Part shown: one piece after another, positions 14,871 to 23,761 of the stretch
How positions within the stretch are numbered: position 1 is the first letter of the stretch
How the letters are laid out: the number at the start of each line of letters is the position of its first letter
Origin: DATAMF01 sp964472565
Lineage (GTDB): Bacteria; Chloroflexota; Anaerolineae; Aggregatilineales; Aggregatilineaceae
NCBI GenBank assembly: GCA_964472565.1
Contig: CAYYNB010000054.1
Coordinates: 1-34,061, forward strand
DNA length: 34,061 nucleotides
Direction: 5' to 3'
Translations under genes and position numbers: made by a program
Notes under the pieces: model-generated
The model's database searches: none
Seen by the model: only the letters and a program-made list of their open reading frames with translations
Told to the model about the DNA's origin: nothing

Positions 14871-17732
14871 CTATTCTTCGAGGGCTTCTGATGCGGCAGG
14901 CGTGGGGCCGGTTGTCCCCCAGGCGGGCACCAGCGTCGGCGTGCCGTTGACGATCACCAACCAGTTCGGCTTCCAGGCGATCCCGAAGATGCTCAGGTAA
15001 ATGTCCTTTTTGAAGGGCGTGACCCGGTATTCTTCGACGATGCTGGCAATATCGCTCCACTTGGCGTTGAGCACCGCCAGTTCGTCCTGCATCCGGGCTT
15101 CGGCCTCTTCAAGCTGATTTTCCAGCTCTGAAATTTGCGCTTCGGACTCGTAGACATCACCCTGGATGTTGCTCTTATAACGCCGGGCGCGGCTCACCCG
15201 CGACAGCGTATAGGTGGTGCGCCCACGCAGCAGACTGAGCGCCGCTTCACCCATCGTGAAGAGTTCTTCGTTGCGCACGGCGTCAAGCTGTTTGCGATCA
15301 CTTTGCAGGCCGCGCGCGATCTTGCGCATTTTGCCTTCCAGATCATCGAACTGTTTTTCGTAGCGGGCGGCCACTTTGTCAATTTCTTCATCGCGGCGCT
15401 GGCGGGCGAGGTTTTGCGCCTGGACCAAAAAGTCACGGCGGCGCATTCCCGGCTGGCCGTACAGATCCAACTGCGAGTTGTACATGAGAATCAGCGTTGA
15501 GCTGTTATACAGATAGTCGGTGAGTTCACCTTTCAGGGCCGTCATCCGCTTCGAATCGGACAGGCCGGGCGACAGGGCACCATAGGCCGCTTCACCCAGC
15601 GGTTCCTGGCTCAGGTCTTTGGGGTCGAGATACGTTGTCGCGTAGTCGTCCCAATGGATCAACCCGGCTTTTTCAACATGCGGGATATGGTAGGCAAACG
15701 ACTCGACATAATTAACGCCGCTTTTGCGATCCGTATAGCGGATTTGCGCCTGTGCGACCAGAATCGGTTTGTAGAGAATCAGCGCGCCGCCGTAGGCTTT
15801 GGCTTGTAAGCCCGTCTGCCGCTCCCATTGGCTCAGCGCTTGCTGCATCGAGACTTCAGACGGCAGGAAATACTGCACCATGCTCGATGGCAGCGGCGGT
15901 TTTGTCAGGCTGAAGCCTTCGGGCAGTCCCTGCGTGTTGCCGGTTGAACTCGTCGCGCCGGTGACAATAGGCCGCGATGGAGTCGAGCGGGTAAACTGGT
16001 TCGCTGTCGGCTGGGTGAGATTCTGCTCCTGGAATGACATATCCGGCATGCTGGCAGGACGCACCGGCGGATTTTCAAAGCCCGGCAGGGAAGTCGGCGG
16101 CGGAGTCGCTTCGCCCATTTCGGGCAGTGTCATCGGCGGCGGTGTGGCTCCGCGTGGAATCGCAGGTTCGGACAGGATCGAAGCGGCGTTCGGCGCGGGG
16201 GTGAGCGGGGTGCCATAGGGCTGTGTGACCTGCGGCTGGACCCCATAAGAGCGTGTGCCTTGCGGCGCGCCGTAAGGCTGCATCTGCTGGTAGGTCGGAT
16301 AGTACGGCTGCGCCCGCTGATCCGTCATCAGAATGCGAATCTGCTGCCGGGTGAGCGGCCCGCGTAAAAAGCTCATGGCCCAGCGCGTATGGATCGGTGT
16401 GGGGCCGGTGCGATCATGGACGTTGTGCATCACAAACACACGCGGATCGATGCTGCTCAACAGGCGATCCACGTCCGCGATATTCAGCGATCCATCCACC
16501 GACGCCACGCTTTCCAGCCCGCTCAACACGCGCTTTTTGTCGTTGTCGGTTTGCAGCTTGCCGATAAACCACGTGCCCGCGTTCGACAGCCCTTTATAGT
16601 CGAGATCGCCGGGGTTTTGGGTCGCCAGCACCATGCCGATCCCAAAGGCGCGCGCCTGTTTCAAGAGTTGCAGAATCGGCGCTTTGCTGGGCGGGTTGTA
16701 GGGGTGCGGCGGGAAGTAGCCGAACACCTCGTCAAAGTAGATCAGGGCGCGCAGGCTGGTTGTCCCGCTGAGGGTGCGCATCCAGGCCATCACATTTTCG
16801 AGCAGCAGCGTGACGATGAACATCCGCTCGGACTCGTTGAGGTGGGCCACATAAAAGATGCTGACACGCGGCTTGCCTTCGGGCGTATACAGCAGACTCT
16901 GGATGTCCATCGGCTCGCCCTGAATCCAGCTTTGGAAGCTGGGCGACGCGATGATGTTGTTTAGTTCCATCGCCAGGTTGAAACGTTCTTTTTCAGAGAA
17001 GAACGTATCCACATCAAACACACCGAGCTTCGGGAACGGTGGTCTTTGGACCTGGAGAATAATATCTTCCAGCGTCAGGTCCATGCCCTGCCGCCATGCA
17101 TACTCGAAGATATTCGCGATCAGGACGTGTTCCTTGTCCTTGACCGGCTCGACATTTTTGCCGATGAGCGCCAGCAGCGCCGTCACGATGCCGTTGATCC
17201 GTTCGCGGTGGAATTCGTCATCTCCCGGCTGCCAGCCGTTTTGGGGCGCTTGCATGGCGTCGAGAATGCTGATCGGCAGACCCGCGTCTGAGCCGGGCGT
17301 GTAGATGCTGAAGCGCGCATTGTTTTTGTAGTAGGCGACCCGCTGCGGGGTGATGCCCCAGCTTGCCAGCCCATCACGCCACTGCTGCGCGACATCTGCC
17401 GCGTACTCGTTCACTTCCAACCCTGCCCGCCGCGCATCATCGATATTGACCCAGGGTTCAAAGTCCTGCGGGCGCAGTTCGGGAAAGGCCAACAGCAGAT
17501 TCGTGATGTCGCCTTTAGGATCAATAATGATCGAGGGAATGTTGTCCATCACCGCTTCTTCAAGCAGGGTGATGCACAGTCCGGTTTTGCCGCTGCCGGT
17601 CATCCCGACCACAACAGCGTGCGTCGTCAGGTCGCGCGAATCGTAATAGACCACTTCGTCAATCAAGCGGCGAGTCGTCGGATCGAAACGGCGTCCCATG
17701 TAAAAAGTCGTAGGTGCTTCAATAAATGGCAT
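14871..17732 (-). CDS. HerA/DUF87-like ATPase with Pro-rich linker and coiled coil
   Basis: A 953-residue cytoplasmic protein. The N-terminal half is a HerA/FtsK-type P-loop ATPase: Walker A GMTGSGKT (43-50), the early acidic IDPKGD (70-75) typical of the HerA group, Walker B LIYFDE (330-335) and a sensor-like VLATQNPGDLDYKGL near 370. A Pro/Gln/Thr-rich linker follows (about 485-600), then a beta-rich part and a long Glu/Arg-rich coiled coil (about 790-900). HerA-like motors pump or remodel DNA, often with a nuclease partner (NurA, SIR2 or PLD types). Genes upstream on the same strand code for two DUF3592 proteins and a PLD-family protein, but a 269-nt gap with hairpins lies between. An AGAGG site precedes the ATG. 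Confidence 0.85.
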   Translation of the reverse strand: MPFIEAPTTFYMGRRFDPTTRRLIDEVVYYDSRDLTTHAVVVGMTGSGKTGLCITLLEEAVMDNIPSIIIDPKGDITNLLLAFPELRPQDFEPWVNIDDARRAGLEVNEYAADVAQQWRDGLASWGITPQRVAYYKNNARFSIYTPGSDAGLPISILDAMQAPQNGWQPGDDEFHRERINGIVTALLALIGKNVEPVKDKEHVLIANIFEYAWRQGMDLTLEDIILQVQRPPFPKLGVFDVDTFFSEKERFNLAMELNNIIASPSFQSWIQGEPMDIQSLLYTPEGKPRVSIFYVAHLNESERMFIVTLLLENVMAWMRTLSGTTSLRALIYFDEVFGYFPPHPYNPPSKAPILQLLKQARAFGIGMVLATQNPGDLDYKGLSNAGTWFIGKLQTDNDKKRVLSGLESVASVDGSLNIADVDRLLSSIDPRVFVMHNVHDRTGPTPIHTRWAMSFLRGPLTRQQIRILMTDQRAQPYYPTYQQMQPYGAPQGTRSYGVQPQVTQPYGTPLTPAPNAASILSEPAIPRGATPPPMTLPEMGEATPPPTSLPGFENPPVRPASMPDMSFQEQNLTQPTANQFTRSTPSRPIVTGATSSTGNTQGLPEGFSLTKPPLPSSMVQYFLPSEVSMQQALSQWERQTGLQAKAYGGALILYKPILVAQAQIRYTDRKSGVNYVESFAYHIPHVEKAGLIHWDDYATTYLDPKDLSQEPLGEAAYGALSPGLSDSKRMTALKGELTDYLYNSSTLILMYNSQLDLYGQPGMRRRDFLVQAQNLARQRRDEEIDKVAARYEKQFDDLEGKMRKIARGLQSDRKQLDAVRNEELFTMGEAALSLLRGRTTYTLSRVSRARRYKSNIQGDVYESEAQISELENQLEEAEARMQDELAVLNAKWSDIASIVEEYRVTPFKKDIYLSIFGIAWKPNWLVIVNGTPTLVPAWGTTGPTPAASEALEE

Positions 17733-17867
17733 AGATTTTTGCCTCTTTGTCTGACCGGTTCATAGGCCGTGTATCCTAATGTTAGCACGGATTTTCTATT
17801 TTGAGGAATGGTGAAAACCGGTTGGATAACGGGATCAAATTCAGTCTATCATGAGCGGCATGCAGCG

Positions 17868-17900
17868 CCAACCGGATCGAAGGTCGAACGATCCGGTTGG
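17868..17900. repeat. 12-bp perfect inverted repeat (hairpin) upstream of the ATPase gene
   Basis: CCAACCGGATCG (17868-17879), a 9-nt loop and CGATCCGGTTGG (17889-17900). Outside the stem, GCAGC (17862-17866) and GCTGC can pair as well. There is no T run, so it is more likely a protein-binding or RNA-structure element than a terminator. Confidence 0.7.
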
Positions 17901-17921
17901 TTAGGCTGCGCCAAGATTTGC

Positions 17922-17969
17922 TTGACCCCATCCCCCCTTGCCTCTTCCCTCAGGGAAGGGGAGTCAAAC
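17922..17969 (-). repeat. Dispersed intergenic palindromic repeat, copy A
   Basis: Read on the minus strand it begins GTTTGACTCCCCTTCCCT and ends GGGGATGGGGTCAA, with an inner palindrome CTTCCCT-C-AGGGAAG. The plus-strand copy at 23672-23730 has the same start and end. Both are in gene-free DNA. Confidence 0.6.
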
Positions 17970-18001
17970 CGGATGAATGGTTCTTGGATCGGCCTTATAC
18001 C

Positions 18002-18961
18002 TTACAGCACCCGATAGGTCCATTCGTCCGCGAATAGGACATATACCGGCGTTCCGGGCAGCGGTGGGGCTTGTTTTTCGGATTGTGGGGTACCGCCGCG
18101 CGTTTCTCTTTTGGTGATCACCCGCCCGGTGGGGGTGGTAAAGCGGTAGTGCAGTTCTGCCGTAACGCCACCTTCGCTGTCTTTCGACAGATGGAAATGC
18201 TGCACAGTTCCCCGCAGCAGGGTGCCATTGCTGATCAGTCGTCGCATCCACATCCAGCGATTCCACGCATAGATGGCAATCAACATCAGCCCCATCCAGG
18301 TTACGATACCCAAAATCAGCAGGATATTCTGTGTTCGCTCTTCGGTACTGTCGTCAACCAGGTCCGACTGCTGAGGATCGGTGGGCAGATAGCGGACGGT
18401 TACGCCGCTGCCAACACCCCATTGATCGTAGTGCTCCTGATTAACTTGCTCCTGAGTCCAATAGCGGTTGTCGTTGACCCAATATTCATAGCTGACATAA
18501 TAACTCGTGCCGTCACTATTATCGTTGATCTCGTGCGCGTAAACGGTCGCAGTGGTCGTGATGCCCTTATGCTTCAGATCGCTTCCTTTTTGCCACGCGG
18601 GCAGCCCGACCAGGATCAGCACCAGCAGAAGCGCGATCATACAGCCGATCATCGTGCCGAAAAAACATCCCCGCGAGACTCCGGCTAATTTCGGCTGGGT
18701 GCCATCCAGAAAACGGCGGTTTTGAGGATAAAACAGAAAAAAGCGGTCCGCGAGGGGTTGAGTTGAGGGGGTGAGCAGTTTTTGCTGGGCCAGCGCGCGC
18801 ACATCGGGCACCGGATCGTAATGTGCGATCTGCTGGAGGCGGCTGGCAATGTGCGGATCGTCCTGTGACGCGCTCAGAAATAAAATCGCGTTTTGACGCT
18901 CCATAGGGTCCAGGCTTTCAAGCTGCCGCAGATAACGGGTGATAAGCGCCTGATCGGACAT
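18002..18961 (-). CDS. HEAT-like plus DUF3592 two-TM membrane protein (copy 1)
   Basis: A 319-residue protein. Residues 1-65 look like one or two HEAT-type helix pairs (LITRYLRQLESLDPMERQ, VPDVRALAQQKL). A membrane helix lies near 102-122; a beta-rich stretch follows that fits DUF3592 (TTATVYAHEI, YYVSYEYWVNDNRYW, GVTVRYLPTDPQQSDLV), then a second helix (about 212-232) and a second beta stretch (TLLRGTVQHFHL, GTPVYVLFADEWTYRVL). Its upstream neighbour has the same order of parts. DUF3592 has no proven function. GGGGAGG lies 8 nt before the ATG. Confidence 0.75.
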   Translation of the reverse strand: MSDQALITRYLRQLESLDPMERQNAILFLSASQDDPHIASRLQQIAHYDPVPDVRALAQQKLLTPSTQPLADRFFLFYPQNRRFLDGTQPKLAGVSRGCFFGTMIGCMIALLLVLILVGLPAWQKGSDLKHKGITTTATVYAHEINDNSDGTSYYVSYEYWVNDNRYWTQEQVNQEHYDQWGVGSGVTVRYLPTDPQQSDLVDDSTEERTQNILLILGIVTWMGLMLIAIYAWNRWMWMRRLISNGTLLRGTVQHFHLSKDSEGGVTAELHYRFTTPTGRVITKRETRGGTPQSEKQAPPLPGTPVYVLFADEWTYRVL

Positions 18962-19064
18962 GACTAGACCTCCCCAAATGCAATCTGATCTGCTTTCATC
19001 CTAAAAAAAGATGGTTAAGCCCAGGTTAAAGAAAACCGGAATACCCAGGTTTTAGGGGGTGGAC

Positions 19065-20099
19065 CTACAGTAGCGTGTGGGATTTGTCGCTGCGATAAAA
19101 CACGGCAACCGGCGTTCCTTCGTCGGGCAGCGCCTTGTTTTTTAGATCGTTGCGAATCTGGCTGATCTGCCCGGTAATCATGTCGCCGCTGGGCGAGCGG
19201 AAACGGTAGCGGAATTTGATATTTAAATCCCCATCCTGATCGACATGGCTGGTGCAGGAAACGATCTGCCCCTTGATCACTCGCTTGCCGCCGCGCCTCC
19301 ACCCTCGGATGCCGCCGATCAGCAGCAGGATCAGCAGCAGTGCCGTGAGCACCATCGCCGCGAGGGTTATTTGTTCGCCCCGCACCACATCAGGATTCGG
19401 ACGATTTTTGAGATACGACTGGCTGGGATCGTCCGGCAGATAAACCACCGGCTCAAACGTATCTGGGGCCATTGCGCGGAAGGTTTCGCGGCTGATACGC
19501 TGCTCCCCGTAATACAGCGGCCCGGCCCCTTCTTCGCCTGTGGCATCACTCGCGCTGTGGGGGCTGAAACGGTACAGCACATAATATTTATTCCCGCGCT
19601 GCTGCAAATCATACACCTGGGCGCGCGGTGCGGTGACTCCGTTCTGGCGGTATTCGTACCAGCTTGCCAGATACGGCAGCACCAGCCCCCACAACAGCCC
19701 TACACTGAGCAGCAGCAGGCCGATCAGCGCGAAGGACAGGCGGCGTTTTGGGGGGCGCTGGCGCAGTTGTTTCGCCACCAGCCCCGCGTGGCGCGGTTGC
19801 AGCACATACAAGGCGCGGGAGGGCTGCTGCTGCTCCATTTGGGGCACTGGCGGCGCGGGGGGTTCCGGCACCGGGCGCGGGATCGATGGTCCCTGGTGAT
19901 TGATGGCCCGCCATGCCATATCGCGCACAGCGGGTTCTGGATCGTGTTGGTACAGATATTCAAACACCTGAAGCACGCGCGCATCGTCCACCAGTGCGCT
20001 CAGAATGGTAATTCCACGCTTCCGATCGTCGGCCTCTTCGCTGCGCAGCAGGCGCAGGCTGCGCAAAATATCGGTGGGACTGGGGGACGACTCACGCAT
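19065..20099 (-). CDS. HEAT-like plus DUF3592 two-TM membrane protein (copy 2)
   Basis: A 344-residue paralogue of the downstream gene. Residues 1-70 are HEAT-like (ILRSLRLLRSEEADDRKRG, EPAVRDMAWRAINHQ), followed by a Pro-rich linker (about 75-95), a membrane helix near 123-143, a DUF3592-like part (RAQVYDLQQRGNKYYVLYRF, EPVVYLPDDPSQSYLK), a second helix (about 243-263) and a last beta part (KGQIVSCTSH, GTPVAVFYRSDKSHTLL). The shared signature is a P-D-(D/P)-x-Q-x-S motif before the second helix. It starts 15 nt after the PLD gene, so they are co-transcribed. Pairs like this may form hetero-oligomers, but that is a guess. Confidence 0.75.
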   Translation of the reverse strand: MRESSPSPTDILRSLRLLRSEEADDRKRGITILSALVDDARVLQVFEYLYQHDPEPAVRDMAWRAINHQGPSIPRPVPEPPAPPVPQMEQQQPSRALYVLQPRHAGLVAKQLRQRPPKRRLSFALIGLLLLSVGLLWGLVLPYLASWYEYRQNGVTAPRAQVYDLQQRGNKYYVLYRFSPHSASDATGEEGAGPLYYGEQRISRETFRAMAPDTFEPVVYLPDDPSQSYLKNRPNPDVVRGEQITLAAMVLTALLLILLLIGGIRGWRRGGKRVIKGQIVSCTSHVDQDGDLNIKFRYRFRSPSGDMITGQISQIRNDLKNKALPDEGTPVAVFYRSDKSHTLL

Positions 20100-20114
20100 G
20101 AACCGGCGGTGCTC

Positions 20115-21719
20115 CTAGCAGTCAAAGGTGCCATCAGGAATCGGTACGGACTCCTGCCAGCGTTTGGCGAATTCTTCCAGAAAAGCCTGCGCAATCGCCG
20201 GGCTGTGAATCACCAGCATGTTTTCATCATTATCTTCAGCGGCGCTGGCCGAGAAATTGAACGATCCCATCACCACAATCGACTCGTCGAGGATAAACAC
20301 CTTGTGGTGGAAGGTGCTGGGGTTGCCGTCCTGTCGCACATCGATGCCCGCGCAGTACATCGGCTTGACATACTGCCGCATGCGCACTTCGATAATTCCC
20401 GATACTGCCAGTTGGCCGGAGGTCGCCTGCTTGATCATCTCATCCATCACGCTGACTGCCTGCCTGCCGCTGCCCGCTTCCAGGCTGTCGGTAAAGGAGA
20501 AGGCCATAAATTGGACCGTCTGAGCACTGTCCAGCAGTTCGATCAGGCGGGTGGGGGCGTCGGTGGGGGACTTTTCTTCCGACTCGAAATAGACCTCGAT
20601 CTGGGTTCCTTCAATCGTTACCGACTCGCGTTGTCCGGTGGTGGGGGACAGGCTGCCGAAGGCGTGGTTGGTGAACATTTCTTCAAACTCCGCGTCATAG
20701 GCCGAGGCGAGGCGGCTGCTGCGGATCAGCATCGCGTTGTTGTTGTTCTCATACATTCCCGCTTCGGTGACATTCGTCGCCCCGGTCCACACATACAGCC
20801 CGTCGATCACAAAAAATTTATTATGCATCAGGCTGCCGGGGTCTTCGTCATCGACGACTTCAATGCCCGCCTTGATCAGATCATGAATGGTGGAGTTCGG
20901 TTTGTTGATCGCGCCTTCGTCATCGGTCACAATCCGCACCGCCACATTGTTCTGGTGGGCGCGGATCAAGGCTTCGGTGATCGGCACCGAGTCGATCTCG
21001 TAAAACGCGGCGTCGATGGTCGATTGTGCGTTGTCAATCGCGGCAACCAGTGAATTTTCAATCGGCGCACCGCGATAGGTGCCGTTAAACGCGCTGGGAT
21101 CGGCGAAATAGAGCTGGAACCAGCCGCCATCATAGCCGCCCGGAATCGCGCGCAGCGTGTCGGGCACGTTCGCAACGACGGTTGCTCCCGGCGTTGTCAC
21201 GGGTTGTTCGAGCGTATAACTACCATCGGCCTGTTTGATGAGCGTCAGGGTTCCCAAATCCACGCCCTGCCCTTCGGCTTTATCCACAAGCTGAAGCGTA
21301 TTCATCAAGTCCACAAACTCGATGGCGTATCGTCCGGCGGCGACGTTATTAAAAACAAATTTGCCGTTGGCATCGACGGTTGTCGTCATCATCCCCTTTA
21401 CTTCGATCTGCCCCTGGCTGTTGAAGGTGACGGTTATGTTGATTTCGCCATTTTCATCGACGGTGGCCGGGGCCATCATGACTTGCATTCCAGCTAAGGA
21501 CAATGCATCGCTGGTTTTAATCACGCCTTGCACGACATCCGTCGCAACCGGCTTATTGCTTTCTTTGTCGTTATCTTTCTCGTTGTCGGAATCATTCCCT
21601 CCGATAAGTTGTGTAACAAAAACAATGACGGCGATCACAACAGCGGCAATGGTACCCAGTGTAACCCGCTGCCCGGTGCTGGTTGGCCCCGATGAGCGCG
21701 ATCGTTTGCTGTAACTCAT
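20115..21719 (-). CDS. Membrane-anchored phospholipase D family protein
   Basis: A 534-residue protein with one membrane helix (about residues 21-39) and the rest probably outside the cytoplasm. Residues 60-170 form a beta-sandwich like a carboxypeptidase regulatory or SpaA-type domain (VVQGVIKTSDALSLAG ... GKFVFNNVAAGRYAIEF). Then two PLD repeats, each with an HKD motif: H299-N-K301-x4-D306 with WTGATNVTEAG after it, and H471-H-K473-x4-D478 with MGSFNFSASA after it. Both motifs are complete, so an active phosphodiesterase is expected; the substrate may be lipid or nucleic acid. Its location outside the membrane favours lipid or extracellular DNA. The start overlaps the upstream stop as ATGA. 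Confidence 0.9.
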   Translation of the reverse strand: MSYSKRSRSSGPTSTGQRVTLGTIAAVVIAVIVFVTQLIGGNDSDNEKDNDKESNKPVATDVVQGVIKTSDALSLAGMQVMMAPATVDENGEINITVTFNSQGQIEVKGMMTTTVDANGKFVFNNVAAGRYAIEFVDLMNTLQLVDKAEGQGVDLGTLTLIKQADGSYTLEQPVTTPGATVVANVPDTLRAIPGGYDGGWFQLYFADPSAFNGTYRGAPIENSLVAAIDNAQSTIDAAFYEIDSVPITEALIRAHQNNVAVRIVTDDEGAINKPNSTIHDLIKAGIEVVDDEDPGSLMHNKFFVIDGLYVWTGATNVTEAGMYENNNNAMLIRSSRLASAYDAEFEEMFTNHAFGSLSPTTGQRESVTIEGTQIEVYFESEEKSPTDAPTRLIELLDSAQTVQFMAFSFTDSLEAGSGRQAVSVMDEMIKQATSGQLAVSGIIEVRMRQYVKPMYCAGIDVRQDGNPSTFHHKVFILDESIVVMGSFNFSASAAEDNDENMLVIHSPAIAQAFLEEFAKRWQESVPIPDGTFDC

Positions 21720-22342
21720 TCATTTCCTCCTGAATCACGTGAAAAAATAGACTGAATGGCACCCAATAATCCGCCAGGCCTGGATGAGCCAGGGTTTTCA
21801 TTCGGTGGTACGTCGGGTGTTGTCTCTTCCGGTTGGGGCACCTCGCGCCCCGGCAGCGTCGTTGGCATCGCTCCGCCTGGCGCAGTTTCGCCCGGTAGTG
21901 GCGTTGGCGCAGTTTCGCTCGGCAGCATCGTGGTGATCGTCTCACCCGTTGGTGTGAGCCGCTGCATGGCTTTTTGTACCACGTCACTGTGGCTCACTAG
22001 TCCTGCCACCTCTTCGGGTGTCAGTGCGGGGGCCTCTGCGCCGTGTAGTTGGCGATTCAGATCATTGATCTCGCTTATGGTTTGTGCCAACCAGTTGGCA
22101 TCTTTTTCCTGACGGTACACCGCCAGCCATGTGATCCGTTTCATCAGTCGTGCCAGCACATGTCCGGTTGCTGCCGCTTTTTCGTCGGTAGGGTCGGCCA
22201 GCTTACTGCCCAGTTTTTCCGCCTGTTGACGGCCCCATTCGATCAGCGGCAGGGCTTCCTCGTCGTTCAAGCCCTCACTTAACCCTTCATCGCTGGCAAT
22301 GACATCCTGGATCCGTTGTGTCCATTCATTTGTCTCGTTCAT
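21716..22342 (-). CDS. 208-aa protein of unknown function, coupled to the PLD gene
   Basis: Not recognised. The first 130 residues are helical and acidic, rich in Glu, Trp and Lys (WTQRIQDVIASDEGLSEGLND, AATGHVLARLMKRITWLAVYRQEK). The next 60 residues are low complexity with imperfect repeats of a Thr/Leu/Pro/Glu unit (LPSETAPTPLPGETAP). The end is Gly/Ser-rich (LLGAIQSIFSRDSGGNE). There is no signal peptide or membrane helix. The stop overlaps the PLD start by 4 nt, so expression is coupled. It is the first gene of the minus-strand run 22342 to 19065. Confidence 0.7.
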   Translation of the reverse strand: MNETNEWTQRIQDVIASDEGLSEGLNDEEALPLIEWGRQQAEKLGSKLADPTDEKAAATGHVLARLMKRITWLAVYRQEKDANWLAQTISEINDLNRQLHGAEAPALTPEEVAGLVSHSDVVQKAMQRLTPTGETITTMLPSETAPTPLPGETAPGGAMPTTLPGREVPQPEETTPDVPPNENPGSSRPGGLLGAIQSIFSRDSGGNE

Positions 22343-22666
22343 GCCCGCCCTGTCTACTCATGTTTAATTGGCTGACCTGGTTCATGCGGCGAACCGACTG
22401 CTTTAACTGGAAGCATACTTTAAAACGGGGTTATATGCGAAACCCCTGGCTGAATTCTGTGCAGCACATGCACTGGAAATTCGCCCTCGTTAAATCGTGA
22501 AATCTAGCATTAAAAGTCTGGTTCCTCCGGTTCTGTGGAAATTAGCCTCGCGCAACCGCTGAGTTTCTTCGGGGGCCACTGTCTGCTGGCAGCGGTCCCA
22601 GTTTCCTCTTCGCTGCCATCGCGGTATACTTTTCAACGCATTTGTCCATCGAAAGGCAAAAAACTT
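22343..22666. other. Divergent intergenic region, 324 nt
   Basis: Separates the minus-strand 208-aa gene from the plus-strand aminopeptidase, so it must hold two promoters. A possible -10 box TATACT is at 22625-22630 with TTTCCT 18 nt before it (plus strand). Nothing convincing was found for the minus strand. No coding stretch or strong hairpin was seen. Confidence 0.5.
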
Positions 22667-23650
22667 ATGTTGAAATGGGTCGAAAATATTGTTGAGGTCT
22701 GCATGGCGATCCAACCTGGCGAAAAAGTGATGCTGGTGACGGATGAGCCAATGGCAATTATGCGCATGGAACTGGTCGAGCAGATCGCTGCGGTAGGGCC
22801 GAGTGAACTGTGGTCCTATGTGCTCCCCGATGCGACCCGCCCGCTGCCGCATTATCCCGCCATGTTGTACGATCTGGCCCAGCAGGTCGATGTGGCGCTG
22901 ATTTTTGAACACCGCCGCAATCCCGAAATCGAAACGCCGCGCGCCCTCGAAATGATCCAGGCGCTCGAAAAAGGCCATGCCCGCTATGCGTCCGGCCCCA
23001 TGATCAACGAAAGTATTCTGGAACATGAACTGAGCGCTGATTATCGGAAGATCGCCATGCTGACCAACCGCCTGGGCGACAAGCTCACTGGGCGCTCCAA
23101 AGTGCATCTTACCACCCCGTTGGGCACTGATCTCTATCTGGACATCACCGGGCGCGATATCAAGCGCGATACCGGGCTGTTCCACAACTCGCACGAACAC
23201 GGTAATCTTCCGGCAGGTGAATGTTACGTCGCGCCTATCGAAGACCAGACCGAAGGGGTGTTTATTGTCGATAAATCCTATCCCGGCATTTTGATCCAGG
23301 AACCGATCCGCCTGACCGTCGAGCAGGGGCGCGTGGTTGATATTCAGGGCGGGCGCGAAGCCCAGCGCCTGCTCGACATGATTCAGGACGGCGAGCGTAA
23401 ACCCAACGGCGAAGGCTGCCGCGTGGTGTGCGAATTGGGCATCGGTACGAATCCGAACGCCCGTTTGCAAGGTAATGTGTTGACCGATGAGAAGGTCATG
23501 GGTACGGTGCATATCGCCATCGGGCATAATGCGCTGGCCGCGTATGGCGGTCAAAATCATGCCCCGATTCACCTGGACGGCGTGATCGGTCATCCTACCC
23601 TGACCGTCGATGGGCAAACCCTGATCCGGGATGGCGAATATCTGGTTTAG
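22667..23650 (+). CDS. Aminopeptidase, M29-type (thermophilic metalloprotease family)
   Basis: A 327-residue cytoplasmic metallopeptidase. The C-terminal part has the family signature: CELGIGTNPNARLQGN (E256), LTDEKVMGTVHIAIG (E275, H282) and IHLDGVIGHP (H302, D304), together giving the two-metal site of M29 aminopeptidases such as AmpS and PepS. The N-terminal part has VENIVEVCMAIQPGEKV, the usual start of the family. It removes amino acids from peptide N-termini. It is somewhat short for the family (about 370-410 residues), so it belongs to the compact subgroup. The ATG at 22667 is chosen because GAAAGG lies 10 nt upstream and the protein then begins like its relatives; the longer frame from 22535 adds only non-family sequence. 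Confidence 0.8.
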   Translation: MLKWVENIVEVCMAIQPGEKVMLVTDEPMAIMRMELVEQIAAVGPSELWSYVLPDATRPLPHYPAMLYDLAQQVDVALIFEHRRNPEIETPRALEMIQALEKGHARYASGPMINESILEHELSADYRKIAMLTNRLGDKLTGRSKVHLTTPLGTDLYLDITGRDIKRDTGLFHNSHEHGNLPAGECYVAPIEDQTEGVFIVDKSYPGILIQEPIRLTVEQGRVVDIQGGREAQRLLDMIQDGERKPNGEGCRVVCELGIGTNPNARLQGNVLTDEKVMGTVHIAIGHNALAAYGGQNHAPIHLDGVIGHPTLTVDGQTLIRDGEYLV

Positions 23651-23671
23651 CTGGTCTATTCCCTTTATCCA

Positions 23672-23730
23672 GTTTGACACCCCTTTCCTCAGTGCAAGGG
23701 GCTACATTTTTCTGGGCGGGGATGGGGTAA
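23672..23730 (+). repeat. Dispersed intergenic palindromic repeat, copy B
   Basis: Begins GTTTGACACCCCTTTCCT and ends GGGGATGGGGTAA, matching copy A at 17922-17969 in opposite orientation, with about 10 extra nt in the middle. It lies between the aminopeptidase and epimerase genes. Confidence 0.55.
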
Positions 23731-23761
23731 CGAATAATTGGGCGCGGCGTGGGAGATGATT

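Noticed and set aside
19245..21053. 602-codon open frame on the plus strand
   Set aside because: Runs antisense through the DUF3592 and PLD genes, which have clear domains and ribosome binding sites. Its His/Gln/Arg-rich text has no motif; it is a mirror of GC-rich codon use.
22490..23680. 396-codon open frame on the minus strand
   Set aside because: Antisense to the M29 aminopeptidase, which has its full metal-site signature.
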